The notes below the pieces were generated by a model. The model saw only the letters and a list, made by a program, of their open reading frames with translations. It was not told the origin of the DNA and did not search any database. This document shows positions 35,267-43,247 of a stretch of 64,000 nt of DNA, one piece after another; position 1 is the first letter of the stretch; each line of letters starts with the position of its first letter. The position numbers and the translations under genes are program-made. Source of the DNA: Sphingomonas echinoides ATCC 14820 (lineage in GTDB: Bacteria > Pseudomonadota > Alphaproteobacteria > Sphingomonadales > Sphingomonadaceae); NCBI RefSeq assembly GCF_000241465.1, contig NZ_JH584235.1:1185486-1249485 (forward strand), written 5' to 3'.

Positions 35267-37932
35267 GGTCGCGCACCCTCCACATCCGCCAGCCAGGTTG
35301 CAACCTCCTGCCGAGTCCGATCGAGCGATGCAAGAACGTCGGCCCAGTCCGCCAGCCCCAGCGCCCGCGCGACCAGAGTCTGTGTCGCTGGCCGCGGCGG
35401 CTGGGCATCGGGCGCAACCAGCCGCAACGTGACCAGCAGCCGCGTCAGGAAATCCTGCGCGGCGAGCATTTCAGGCGGGGCCCGTCCTGCAGCGACCAAC
35501 GCCGCGATCGCGCTGCGCAAATTGGGATCGAGGCCAAGGCCGCTCTCAAGTTGCACCATATGGACGGCGAATTCGAGGTCGACCAAACCGCCCGGCAGCA
35601 GCTTTGCATCAAGCGGCCCGAGCGGCGGCTTATGCGCCGCCATTTCGGCGCGCATCGCGATCGCATCGGCCACGACGTTGCGCACCGGACGATCGCCGCG
35701 CAGCACGTCGCCGATCACCGTGTCGACGGCGGCGCGCGCAGCGGGCGATCCGAACACCGGCCGTGCCCGGGCCAGCGCCATATGCTCCCACGTCCACGCG
35801 CTTTCGCGCTGATAGCGTGCAAAACCTTCCAACGAGACGCTGAGCGGACCCTGCGTGCCCGATGGCCGCAAGCGGGTGTCGATCTCATACAGTGGTCCCG
35901 AAGCAGTCGGCACCGAGAGCGCGGCGCTGATACGCTGCGCCAGCCGGTTGTAATAGAGCACCGCCCCGAGCGGCTTGGGTCCGTCGGATTCGGCCAGATG
36001 ATCGCCGGTGAAGAGATAGATGAGGTCAAGGTCAGAGGCATGGGTCAGTGCGCCCCCGCCCATCCGCCCAAGCGCCAGAATGATCAGCTCGCTGCCGGGC
36101 ACGGTACCATGGCTGCCCGAAAACTCGGTGATCGTCGCCTCGGCCAGCACCTCGATCGCCGCCTCCGCCACACGCGCATAGCCCGCCGAAACCACGAGTG
36201 GATCCGACGCACCCGACACGATTTGCGTGCCCAGGGCGAAGCGCTTCTCGCCGACGACGCGTCGCACATGATCGAGCCGTGCCTGATAATCCGCCCCCGC
36301 CGCCATTTCGCGAGCGAGCGTCGCCGTATCGGCCACCGGATCGAGTGCGGTTGCGTCGATCAGTCCGTCGAACAGTTCCGGCCGCCGTGCCAATTCTTCG
36401 GCCAGCGTCTCGGCATGGCTGAGAATCAACCCCAGCAACCGCGCCAGTGCAGGCCGCGCCTCCAGCAGGCGGAAGAAATTGACCGCGCTCGACAGCCGCG
36501 CCAGCATCCTGTCCAGCCGAACGATCGCGCCTTGCGGGTCGGGTGCCTTGCCCAGCGCGGCAACCAGGCCGGGCAAAACCGCCTCGAGCGCCGACCGCGC
36601 CGCCGGGCTGCGCAAAGCCGGATAGGTGCCGCTCCGCCACTGCTCGATGCGTTGCGTTGCCACGTCCGCATCGCCAAAACCGGCCAGGCTTAGCTGGGAC
36701 GCAAGATGGTCGCGGTCGAAAGACAGCGAATCGCTGTCTTCCGGGTCCAGCGCATCATAGCTTGCCGCCGTCGCCCGGACATGTGGCCGCAACAGCTCCA
36801 GCACCGCGTCGGCATTTTCCAATCCGTGCAGCTTCGCAACACCGTCGAGCGCGTCGCCCGTCGGCAGATGGTGCGTCTGCCGATCATCGACCATTTGCAC
36901 GCGGTGCTCGATCGTCCGGAACAGTGTGTAGGCGCGCACCAGCGCCGCTGCTTCTTCCGCATCAACCCAGCCTGCCGTCGCCAGCGCCTCCAACGCATCC
37001 CGCGTGGCCGGTACGCGCAGCGCGGGGTCGCGCCCGCCATGGATCAACTGGTGAATTTGCGCGAAAAATTCGACCTCGCGAATACCGCCACGGCCGCGTT
37101 TCAGGTCAAATCCCGGGCCGAACGCTTGCCCCCGCGCGTGATGATCGCGGATTCGGCGCGAGATGCCGCGAATTTCGCCGATCGCCCCAAAATCGAGCGC
37201 GCGCCGCCACACGAACGGCTTCACCGCTTCGAGAAAGCGCGTGCCGAGTGCGATATCGCCAGCCGCAGCACGGGCGCGGATGAACGCCGCGCGTTCCCAC
37301 GGCAGCGCGAGAGATTCATAATATGACAGCGCCGCATCGACCGACAAGGCGATCGGCGTCACCTCGGGCGACGGGCGCAAGCGCAAATCGACGCGCAGGA
37401 CGTAGCCATCGCCATCGCGCGCCTGCAGGATTTCCACCACGCGCTTGCCGATGCGAACGGCCGCTTCTTCCGGTGCTTCGCGCGGGCGGCACGGGAGGGT
37501 AACGGGGTCGAACAGGAAGATCGGGTCGATGTCCGACGAATAGTTGAGCTCGCGGCTGCCCTGCTTGCCCAGCGCGATCGCCACAAAACCTTGCGGGGCG
37601 GCATCGGGGGTCCGTTCCGCGATGGCGGTGACAATTGCGGCATCGAGCGCGCGATCGGCGAAATCGGACAGGGCATGCGTCACTGCCGTTAGATCGTCCA
37701 GTCCGGCCAGATCGCCAATCGCAACCCGAAGCGCCAGCCGCCGCCGCTCGAGCCTGAGGCGTCGCGGCATCGCCATATCCGTCAGATCGCGCGCCAGCGT
37801 CTCAAGCGCCGGGAGCGCTCCCTTTTCCAAGATCGCAGCCATCTCGGGCTCGCGCTGCAACACGACACTCAGGAACGGCGACCATCGGCGCGCACGCGTC
37901 ACGGCATCGATGATAGGCGAGTCGAAAACCAT
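35263..37932 (-). CDS. glnE: Bifunctional glutamine synthetase adenylyltransferase/deadenylase
   Basis: An 889-residue enzyme that adds or removes AMP on glutamine synthetase in response to PII. It has two nucleotidyltransferase domains: the N-terminal one with GKQGSRELNYSSDIDPIFLF (deadenylation) and the C-terminal one with GRMGGGALTHASDLDLIYLF (adenylylation), each followed by a helical domain. ATG 37932 is chosen; an extension to 38001 would add unrelated residues. Overlaps bcp by 4 nt. Confidence 0.94.
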   Translation of the reverse strand: MVFDSPIIDAVTRARRWSPFLSVVLQREPEMAAILEKGALPALETLARDLTDMAMPRRLRLERRRLALRVAIGDLAGLDDLTAVTHALSDFADRALDAAIVTAIAERTPDAAPQGFVAIALGKQGSRELNYSSDIDPIFLFDPVTLPCRPREAPEEAAVRIGKRVVEILQARDGDGYVLRVDLRLRPSPEVTPIALSVDAALSYYESLALPWERAAFIRARAAAGDIALGTRFLEAVKPFVWRRALDFGAIGEIRGISRRIRDHHARGQAFGPGFDLKRGRGGIREVEFFAQIHQLIHGGRDPALRVPATRDALEALATAGWVDAEEAAALVRAYTLFRTIEHRVQMVDDRQTHHLPTGDALDGVAKLHGLENADAVLELLRPHVRATAASYDALDPEDSDSLSFDRDHLASQLSLAGFGDADVATQRIEQWRSGTYPALRSPAARSALEAVLPGLVAALGKAPDPQGAIVRLDRMLARLSSAVNFFRLLEARPALARLLGLILSHAETLAEELARRPELFDGLIDATALDPVADTATLAREMAAGADYQARLDHVRRVVGEKRFALGTQIVSGASDPLVVSAGYARVAEAAIEVLAEATITEFSGSHGTVPGSELIILALGRMGGGALTHASDLDLIYLFTGDHLAESDGPKPLGAVLYYNRLAQRISAALSVPTASGPLYEIDTRLRPSGTQGPLSVSLEGFARYQRESAWTWEHMALARARPVFGSPAARAAVDTVIGDVLRGDRPVRNVVADAIAMRAEMAAHKPPLGPLDAKLLPGGLVDLEFAVHMVQLESGLGLDPNLRSAIAALVAAGRAPPEMLAAQDFLTRLLVTLRLVAPDAQPPRPATQTLVARALGLADWADVLASLDRTRQEVATWLADVEGARP

Positions 37933-38014
37933 ATCTTTCCTGTATCGCCATGATTTCAGGCCGATATGGCACAATAGACAAGCAACAAAAGGGGGCATCA
38001 TCCGTTATTGACTT

Positions 38015-38209
38015 ATGTCAATGTTCGATAGCCCTTATCAGCAGCAGCAGCAGAGTGATCGGCTCTATGTGGTCGCTGCTCCGTCACGCTCAGACGTGTT
38101 GAGGGTCACGCTTCATGCTGCCTACGCCACGCCGGACGCAGATGCGGGCTTCTCGGACCTGCTGCAGGCGCTCGACCGCGTTTCGATCGCACCGAAAATC
38201 GTGAAATAG
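38015..38209 (+). CDS. Small hypothetical protein (64 aa)
   Basis: A 64-residue protein beginning MSMFDSPYQQQQQSD, with a polyglutamine stretch and a C-terminal helix. It is divergent from glnE and convergent with ecfG, separated from ecfG by 6 nt. No family recognised. ATG 38021 is an alternative start. Composition is protein-like. Confidence 0.55.
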   Translation: MSMFDSPYQQQQQSDRLYVVAAPSRSDVLRVTLHAAYATPDADAGFSDLLQALDRVSIAPKIVK

Positions 38210-38215
38210 TGGTTC

Positions 38216-38860
38216 TCAGCCGCGATCGCGGCTGAGTTCGTCCACTTCCCCCATGATGGTATCCAGCGCGGTCATGCCCGGCTCGTTGGTATGCGTGCGA
38301 CGCGACGCCAGCGTATTGTCGCTCATCACCGCCTCCAATGCGACGCGCCCGCGTGCGACACGGCTCTTGATCGTACCGACGGCAACACCGCAAATCTCTG
38401 CGGCCTCCTCATAAGCAAAGCCGCCGGCACCCACCAAGATCAGCGCTTCGCGCTGTGGCTGCGGCAAATGCAGCAAGGCACGCTGCATATCGCCCAGTTC
38501 GACGTGCTTATCCTGGCTGGCTGGCGCGGCAAGGATACGATCCGCCACCAGATCGTCCCACTCGCCTTTGAAACGCGCGCGACGCATCTGGCTGAGATAG
38601 AGGTTGCGCAGGATGATGAAGGTCCATGCCCGCATGTTGGTCCCGGCCTGGAAGCGCAACCGCGCCGCCCACGCCTTCATTAGCGTTTCCTGCACGAGAT
38701 CGTCGGCAAGGTCGCGATTTCCCGAAAGCGAGCGCCCAAAGGCGCGCAAATGCGGAATGACCTGGGCCAATTGCGTCTTGAACTCGGCGTCGGAAAGCGA
38801 AACGTGCTCGACGACCTCGGGCACGGTTTCGTCTTCGTCCTGGTCGATCGCGTCGGTCAT
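38216..38860 (-). CDS. ecfG: ECF sigma factor EcfG of the general stress response
   Basis: A 214-residue ECF15-type sigma factor. Region 2 includes DLADDLVQETLMKAWAARLR and region 4 ends in AEICGVAVGTIKSRVARGR. Family knowledge: EcfG is held by NepR and released by phosphorylated PhyR, and reads GGAAC-N16/17-GTT promoters. Such a motif lies at 39122-39147 upstream of its probable cotranscribed neighbour. ATG 38860 gives the conserved length. Confidence 0.9.
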   Translation of the reverse strand: MTDAIDQDEDETVPEVVEHVSLSDAEFKTQLAQVIPHLRAFGRSLSGNRDLADDLVQETLMKAWAARLRFQAGTNMRAWTFIILRNLYLSQMRRARFKGEWDDLVADRILAAPASQDKHVELGDMQRALLHLPQPQREALILVGAGGFAYEEAAEICGVAVGTIKSRVARGRVALEAVMSDNTLASRRTHTNEPGMTALDTIMGEVDELSRDRG

Positions 38861-38938
38861 GAAATATAGTCTCGCGTAGCGGAACACAGATGGGCCCGAC
38901 AGACAGCGAAGTCCATCACGCCAGCGGCATCGAAAAAT

Positions 38939-39079
38939 TCAGCGGTAAAAAATCAGCAGCGCGGCAAGCGCGACCACAGTGAGCGTCAGCGAGATGGCGA
39001 GGACGTAGCGTGTAACATGCGGAGTCGCGCCAGCGCGGGCGTCTTGCGCACTTACTTCTATCTTTTCGTCGTCGGCCAT
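38939..39079 (-). CDS. Single-pass small membrane protein between phyR and ecfG
   Basis: A 46-residue protein with a charged N-terminus (MADDEKIEVSAQDARAG) and one hydrophobic helix (RYVLAISLTLTVVALAALL). It lies between phyR and ecfG on the same strand and directly behind an EcfG-type promoter, so it is probably made with EcfG. No family recognised. Confidence 0.7.
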   Translation of the reverse strand: MADDEKIEVSAQDARAGATPHVTRYVLAISLTLTVVALAALLIFYR

Positions 39080-39121
39080 GCGCGCCCCCGTGTCGTTGTG
39101 GCTCCGTATCGTATGGAACCC

Positions 39122-39147
39122 AACCCACGGGGGCACGAATCGGTTCC
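39122..39147 (-). promoter_or_regulatory. EcfG-type promoter before the small membrane protein and ecfG
   Basis: On the minus strand GGAAC (39147-39143) is followed by 17 nt and GGTT (39125-39122), fitting GGAAC-N16/17-xGTT. It ends about 43 nt before the small membrane protein start and would make ecfG autoregulated. Confidence 0.6.
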
Positions 39148-39148
39148 C

Positions 39149-39955
39149 TTAAGCGGCGGGAACCGTCGCCTGGTCGAAGAACAAAGCCTGCGCGATCGCC
39201 GCTTTCACGGTCGAGCGCTGGAACGGCTTGGTAATCAAGAAGGTCGGCTCAGGGCGTTCGCCCGTCAACAACCGCTCGGGAAAAGCAGTGATGAAAATAA
39301 CCGGCACTTCAAACTCGGCAAGGATATCCTTGACCGCGTCGATTCCCGAGCTGTCGTCAGCCAATTGAATATCGGCGAGCACCAGGCCGGGGCGATCCTC
39401 CATCGCCAGCGCGACCGCTTCGTCGCGCGTGACGGCAACACCAGTCACTTCATGGCCAAGGTCACGAACGATCGTCTCGATATCCATCGCGATGATCGGC
39501 TCGTCCTCAATGATCAGCACGCGAGCACGCGTCTGCTTTTCGATTTCGCTCAGCGCTTCGGCGACCAGTGCCTCAACTTCGCTGGTGTCGACATCGATCA
39601 GATAAGCGGCGTCTTCGGGGGTGAACCCTTCCATCGCGGTGAGCAACAAAGCCTGGCGCGACAACGGCGTCATCCGCGCGAGGCGTGCACGAGCGATCGC
39701 TTCCTGGCTGTCACCGTCACCCGCGCTCATATTTTCCGGGCTCTCATCGTAATTGGTCGAGTTCCAGATGGCGTGGAACATCCGATAGAGGCCCAGGCGT
39801 GGATCGACCTCGCGCGGGAATTCCTCGGGTGCGGCGACGATCGCTTCCAGCGTGGCGCGCACATAACGATCGCCATGCGATTGGCTGCCCGTCAGGGCGC
39901 GCGCATAGCGGCGCAGGAACGGAAGATGGGGGGCAAGTTGCTGTCCTAGCGACAT
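39149..39955 (-). CDS. phyR: General stress response regulator PhyR
   Basis: A 268-residue anti-anti-sigma regulator. Residues 1-125 form the EcfG-like output domain (LAPHLPFLRRYARALTGSQ, GFTPEDAAYLIDVDTSE). Residues about 135-258 form the receiver with the phospho-acceptor in LADIQLADDSSGIDAV and the PVIFITAFPERLL segment. When phosphorylated it binds NepR and frees EcfG. ATG 39955 is taken. No EcfG motif was seen upstream on its strand. Confidence 0.93.
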   Translation of the reverse strand: MSLGQQLAPHLPFLRRYARALTGSQSHGDRYVRATLEAIVAAPEEFPREVDPRLGLYRMFHAIWNSTNYDESPENMSAGDGDSQEAIARARLARMTPLSRQALLLTAMEGFTPEDAAYLIDVDTSEVEALVAEALSEIEKQTRARVLIIEDEPIIAMDIETIVRDLGHEVTGVAVTRDEAVALAMEDRPGLVLADIQLADDSSGIDAVKDILAEFEVPVIFITAFPERLLTGERPEPTFLITKPFQRSTVKAAIAQALFFDQATVPAA

Positions 39956-40067
39956 GACTGTCGGAGTCTCCCTGAGATAATCTCGAAGGGCCTTGTGGAA
40001 GCGGCCCCCCGCATATGCAACGCGTTTTGTTGCTCCGACGGCATCGGAGTTAATTCGCATTGGGCAT

Positions 40068-40125
40068 GGAACCATCGACGCGCAATTTGGTTTCATGCTG
40101 GAACTCGGACCGATGCAATCTGTTT
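40068..40125 (+). promoter_or_regulatory. Tandem EcfG-type promoters before nepR
   Basis: Two copies of GGAAC-N17-GTTT on the plus strand: GGAAC 40068-40072 with GTTT 40090-40093, and GGAAC 40100-40104 with GTTT 40122-40125. They are 32 nt apart and lie upstream of nepR. Both match the general stress response consensus. Confidence 0.75.
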
Positions 40126-40217
40126 TTCCGGGTTTAGCGTATCATATGGTTCATGCCGGATTGTTACGGCAGCATTTTAACTCTATCCGGCACATCCGGG
40201 TTTTCAGGGGGACGGCA

Positions 40218-40394
40218 TTGCGTTCGGGCGACGAATCTTCAAAAAAGCCGGGTGCGGCACGCGCGGCCGATTCTGGCGCGAAGGTTCAAAGCAAGGACCG
40301 CGACATGGGCGCGGCTTTGCGCACCGTATATCAACGCACGGTGGAGGAAGCGATTCCGCCGGAGATGTTGGACCTTCTCGGAAAATTGGACTGA
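40218..40394 (+). CDS. nepR: Anti-sigma factor NepR
   Basis: A 58-residue protein. The C-terminal DMGAALRTVYQRTVEEAIP followed by PEMLDLLGKLD is the NepR core that sandwiches EcfG and PhyR. The start is taken as TTG 40218, with AGGGGGA 5 nt upstream; the longer ATG-started frame from 39993 would include the tandem promoters and is rejected. It ends 7 nt before the PhyP-like kinase. Confidence 0.88.
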   Translation: MRSGDESSKKPGAARAADSGAKVQSKDRDMGAALRTVYQRTVEEAIPPEMLDLLGKLD

Positions 40395-40401
40395 TTTACA
40401 G

Positions 40402-41988
40402 ATGACGGATATCGCCGGGGATACCGCCCCTGCGCGTCCGGGAGGCGGTCTGGTCGATCGCATCCCGACGGGTGCGAAAATTTTCCTGATTCTCAGTGCC
40501 GCGCTACTGCCGCTCGCGATCATCGCCTTCTTTGCGACGTTGCGCACCGCCGAACTGGCCGACGAAGCGACACAGGCCCAACTCCGCGTCACCACCACCG
40601 AAAGCGCCCGCAAGCTCGCGATCGAGCTGGTCGGCGACATGACGGCGCTGCGCGTGTCGCTGAACGCGCTTGAGGCAGACCCCGGCGATGCGCCGAGTTG
40701 CGCCCGCGCGCAGGGCGTGTTCGCGCCGCAAATCGCCGCTGGCACGCGTTTCATGATCATGGATGCGCGCGGTCATGTTATTTGCGGCGAGCAACTGCCG
40801 GTGGTGCCTTGGTCTGCGCCAACCCGTCCCGACAAGACGGTTGTGGCCCGGGTCTATCCAGGGCGCGGGCTGACCCTCGCTACTACCAGCGCCTCCGGGC
40901 GAACGCGCGCCGCCGCCTTTTTTCCGGTCGACGTTCTGGCCGCCACCGCCGCGCCGAGCGGCTATGCCATGCCCTATGAAGCGCGGCTGGTGCTGGGCGA
41001 CGACGCGCTGGTCTTGTCCGACCTGCCGCCGCAAGCCCCGCTGGAACGGCGCGCAGGCTTGAGCATGCCAGTCGGGCTTGGGGAGATCGCGCTGACCACG
41101 CGTATGCGCAGCGCGCCGATCACCTCGCCTGTTCTGGTGTCGCTGATCCTGCCGATCATCATGTGGGCGGCGGCGGCGGGCATTGGGTGGTTTGTGGTGG
41201 ATCGCCTGCTGATCCGCGCCTTGCGGCAATTGCGGTCGCGCGTCGCCAATTTCGTGCCCGGCGAAGAAATCGATCCCGGCGCAATGCATGCGCTTCCTGC
41301 GCAGGAAATCCGCGAATTGGGAGAGACCTTCCGCGCGATCAGCCGAACCGTCGCCGAGCATGAAGCCGGGCTGGCCGAGGGCCTGGTCCGCCAGACGAAG
41401 CTCACGCGCGAAGTCCATCACCGCGTCAAAAACAATCTTCAGGTCATTTCCAGCCTGATCAATTTCCACGCCCGCGCCGCGCGGAGCGCAGAGGCAACGC
41501 AAGCCTATGCCTCGATCCAGCGGCGCGTGGATGCGCTCGCCGTCGTCCACCGCAACCATTTTGCCGAACTCGAGGAAAATCGCGGGCTGTCGCTCCGCTC
41601 GGTTATCGGCGAACTGGCCTCCAACCTCCGCGCCACCGCGCCGGACGATTCCCCGATCGGCGTTACGCTCGATATCGCGCCCTATCTGGCCAATCAGGAT
41701 GTCGCGATTGCGATCGCGTTCCTGCTGACCGAGATCGTCGAATTGGCGATGACCGTCAGCCCGACGGCGCAAGTGCGGATCTCGATCAGTGCCGGCCCCA
41801 CCGAGGATCGCGCCATATTGAGAGTCAATTCGCCCGCTCTGGTCGATGATGACACCATGCGGGCGCTGGTGGCCGAACGCTATGGTCGAGTGATCGAAGG
41901 GCTGGCGCGGCAATTGCGGTCGAAGCTGCACTACGATCCGCTGGTCGGCGCTTATGAGATCGCGGTTGCGGTGACCGGGCGCGATTGA
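40402..41988 (+). CDS. phyP: HisKA_2/HWE-type sensor kinase-like protein, PhyP-like
   Basis: A 528-residue membrane protein in an operon with nepR. It has two membrane segments (about 19-42 and 235-260) around an extracytoplasmic domain, a HAMP-like helix, and a HisKA_2 dimerisation domain with HHRVKNNLQVISSL (H339/H340). The ATPase domain looks degenerate: LLTEIVELAM replaces the N-box pattern ELVTNAL, and no DNGxG or GLG loop is seen. Sphingomonas PhyP, at a similar locus, acts as a PhyR phosphatase, so the call rests on context and domain state. Confidence 0.8.
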   Translation: MTDIAGDTAPARPGGGLVDRIPTGAKIFLILSAALLPLAIIAFFATLRTAELADEATQAQLRVTTTESARKLAIELVGDMTALRVSLNALEADPGDAPSCARAQGVFAPQIAAGTRFMIMDARGHVICGEQLPVVPWSAPTRPDKTVVARVYPGRGLTLATTSASGRTRAAAFFPVDVLAATAAPSGYAMPYEARLVLGDDALVLSDLPPQAPLERRAGLSMPVGLGEIALTTRMRSAPITSPVLVSLILPIIMWAAAAGIGWFVVDRLLIRALRQLRSRVANFVPGEEIDPGAMHALPAQEIRELGETFRAISRTVAEHEAGLAEGLVRQTKLTREVHHRVKNNLQVISSLINFHARAARSAEATQAYASIQRRVDALAVVHRNHFAELEENRGLSLRSVIGELASNLRATAPDDSPIGVTLDIAPYLANQDVAIAIAFLLTEIVELAMTVSPTAQVRISISAGPTEDRAILRVNSPALVDDDTMRALVAERYGRVIEGLARQLRSKLHYDPLVGAYEIAVAVTGRD

Positions 41989-42028
41989 CCTTCGCGCCAT
42001 AAAAAAAACGCGCGCCTGGATTTTTTTC

Positions 42029-42054
42029 GGAACCGAAGCGCGAGACGCCCGTTT
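42029..42054 (+). promoter_or_regulatory. EcfG-type promoter for a small RNA
   Basis: GGAAC 42029-42033, 17-nt spacer, GTTT 42051-42054. It has an A8 and a T7 tract just upstream (42001-42027). The predicted start is near 42060 at the foot of a hairpin. Confidence 0.75.
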
Positions 42055-42059
42055 TTAGG

Positions 42060-42165
42060 TTCGGATAGTGATTTTATGCCCCCCCGCTCTCGCTATCCAA
42101 GACACGGGCCTGGCCGCGCTTCCTTCCCCCCCCCCCGGTAGCGCGTCCAGGCCCTAGCTTTTTTA
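42060..42165 (+). ncRNA. Candidate EcfG-dependent C-rich small RNA (GsrN-like)
   Basis: About 105 nt between an EcfG-type promoter and a T-tract, with no coding frame. Hairpin 1 pairs 42063-42070 with 42091-42098 around a 20-nt loop containing a C7 run (42079-42085). Hairpin 2 pairs 42106-42120 with 42140-42154 (14 of 15) around a 19-nt loop containing C11 (42126-42136) and is followed by T6 (42159-42164), an intrinsic terminator. Caulobacter GsrN is a sigma-T-dependent sRNA that uses a C-rich loop to bind mRNA leaders; promoter, layout and location next to nepR-phyP match that description. Sequence homology is not claimed. Confidence 0.68.
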
Positions 42166-42275
42166 TCGCTTGCTCCTGACCGCACGGCTTAGCGCGACCG
42201 TGTGGAACCAAGCGTAGCCCCAAACATTGGGAGCGAGGCATCCGGGCTACCCCGGACAGTCTTCAGGAGAGTATC

Positions 42276-42410
42276 ATGCGCAAGATCACCACGATCGCTA
42301 TCGCCGCCACTGCGTTGCTGCTTGGCGCGTGCAACACTGTCGAAGGTGTTGGCAAAGATGTGAAATCGGCAGGCGACACCGTCGCCAAAACGGCTGACAG
42401 CGCCAAATAA
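42276..42410 (+). CDS. Entericidin A/B family lipoprotein
   Basis: A 44-residue lipoprotein with signal MRKITTIAIAATALLLGA and lipobox LLGAC, then a short hydrophilic tail with repeated K/D/A residues. Size and tail fit the EcnA/EcnB family, small envelope lipoproteins often induced by stress. AGGAG lies 7 nt before ATG. It follows the small-RNA terminator in the general stress response region; an imperfect EcfG-like site (GGAAC 42214-42218) is not convincing. Confidence 0.85.
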   Translation: MRKITTIAIAATALLLGACNTVEGVGKDVKSAGDTVAKTADSAK

Positions 42411-42429
42411 GCCCATCACTGGGATGTTG

Positions 42430-42460
42430 AAGGCCGCCCCCGATGATGCGGGGCGGCCTT
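42430..42460. terminator. Terminator between entericidin and tatC
   Basis: Perfect 11-bp stem, 42430-42440 with 42450-42460, and a 9-nt loop; TT follows on the plus strand. It separates two convergent transcripts. Confidence 0.8.
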
Positions 42461-42467
42461 TTGCCGA

Positions 42468-43247
42468 TCAGCTTTCGACCAGCTCGGTCGCAGCGTTTTT
42501 CACCCGTCGACGCTCGGTGAACCAGATCGCGATCAGCGCGAGTTCGTAGAGCCCGACCAGGGGCACGGCGAGCATGATCATCGACCCGGCATCGGGCGGT
42601 GCCAGCACCAGCGCCACGGCAAAGCAGCCAACGATCGCATAGCGCCGTCCGCTCACCAACTGCTTACGCGTCACCAGACCCGCGCGCTCGACGAGCATCA
42701 GCAGGATCGGCAACAGGAAGGCGAGCCCGAAGGCGAACAGGAATTGCATCACGAAATCGAGATAGGAGGCGACCGAGGTCATCGCCTCCTGCTGTACCCC
42801 GCCGAGATTCCCCTGGAAGCTGTAGAAAAACCGCAGCGCCGAGGGGATGGCGATGAAATAGGCCATCGTCGCGCCCGTGATGAACAGCACCGGGGTCGCC
42901 CACAGGAAGGGGAGCAAAGCCCGCTTTTCTTTCATGTACAGGCCCGGCGACACGAACGCCCAGAGCTGCATCGCGATCACCGGAAAGGCGATCATCAACG
43001 CCGCGAACAGCGCCACTTTCAACTGAACGAAAAAGCCGTCGAAAACCCCGACAGTGACGAGCTTGGTCTGCCCCGCCAGCAGCAGCGGATGCACCAGCAC
43101 CGTGAAAATTTCGCGCGAAAAAATGTAGGTGCCGATGAAGACGAGCAGCACCGACACGAGGCAGAAGAACAGCCGTTTGCGCAATTCCACCAGATGATCG
43201 AGCAGCGGGGCCCGGCTCGCTTCGAGGTCGTCAATCGGAACGTTCAC
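42468..43247 (-). CDS. tatC: Twin-arginine translocase subunit TatC
   Basis: A 259-residue six-helix membrane protein that recognises twin-arginine signal peptides. LLDHLVELRKRLFFCL near the N-terminus carries the conserved signal-binding glutamate, and the following helices are clear. Translation starts at GTG 43247, overlapping the tatB stop (GTGA). Last gene of a leftward run beginning at argS. Confidence 0.94.
   Translation of the reverse strand: MNVPIDDLEASRAPLLDHLVELRKRLFFCLVSVLLVFIGTYIFSREIFTVLVHPLLLAGQTKLVTVGVFDGFFVQLKVALFAALMIAFPVIAMQLWAFVSPGLYMKEKRALLPFLWATPVLFITGATMAYFIAIPSALRFFYSFQGNLGGVQQEAMTSVASYLDFVMQFLFAFGLAFLLPILLMLVERAGLVTRKQLVSGRRYAIVGCFAVALVLAPPDAGSMIMLAVPLVGLYELALIAIWFTERRRVKNAATELVES

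Noticed and set aside
39993..40217. Longer ATG-started version of NepR
   Set aside because: It would translate through both EcfG-type promoters and add 75 residues absent from NepR proteins; the TTG with a strong upstream AGGGGGA fits better.
42214..42240. EcfG promoter for the entericidin gene
   Set aside because: GGAAC is present but the -10 position reads ATT rather than GTT at the right spacing.
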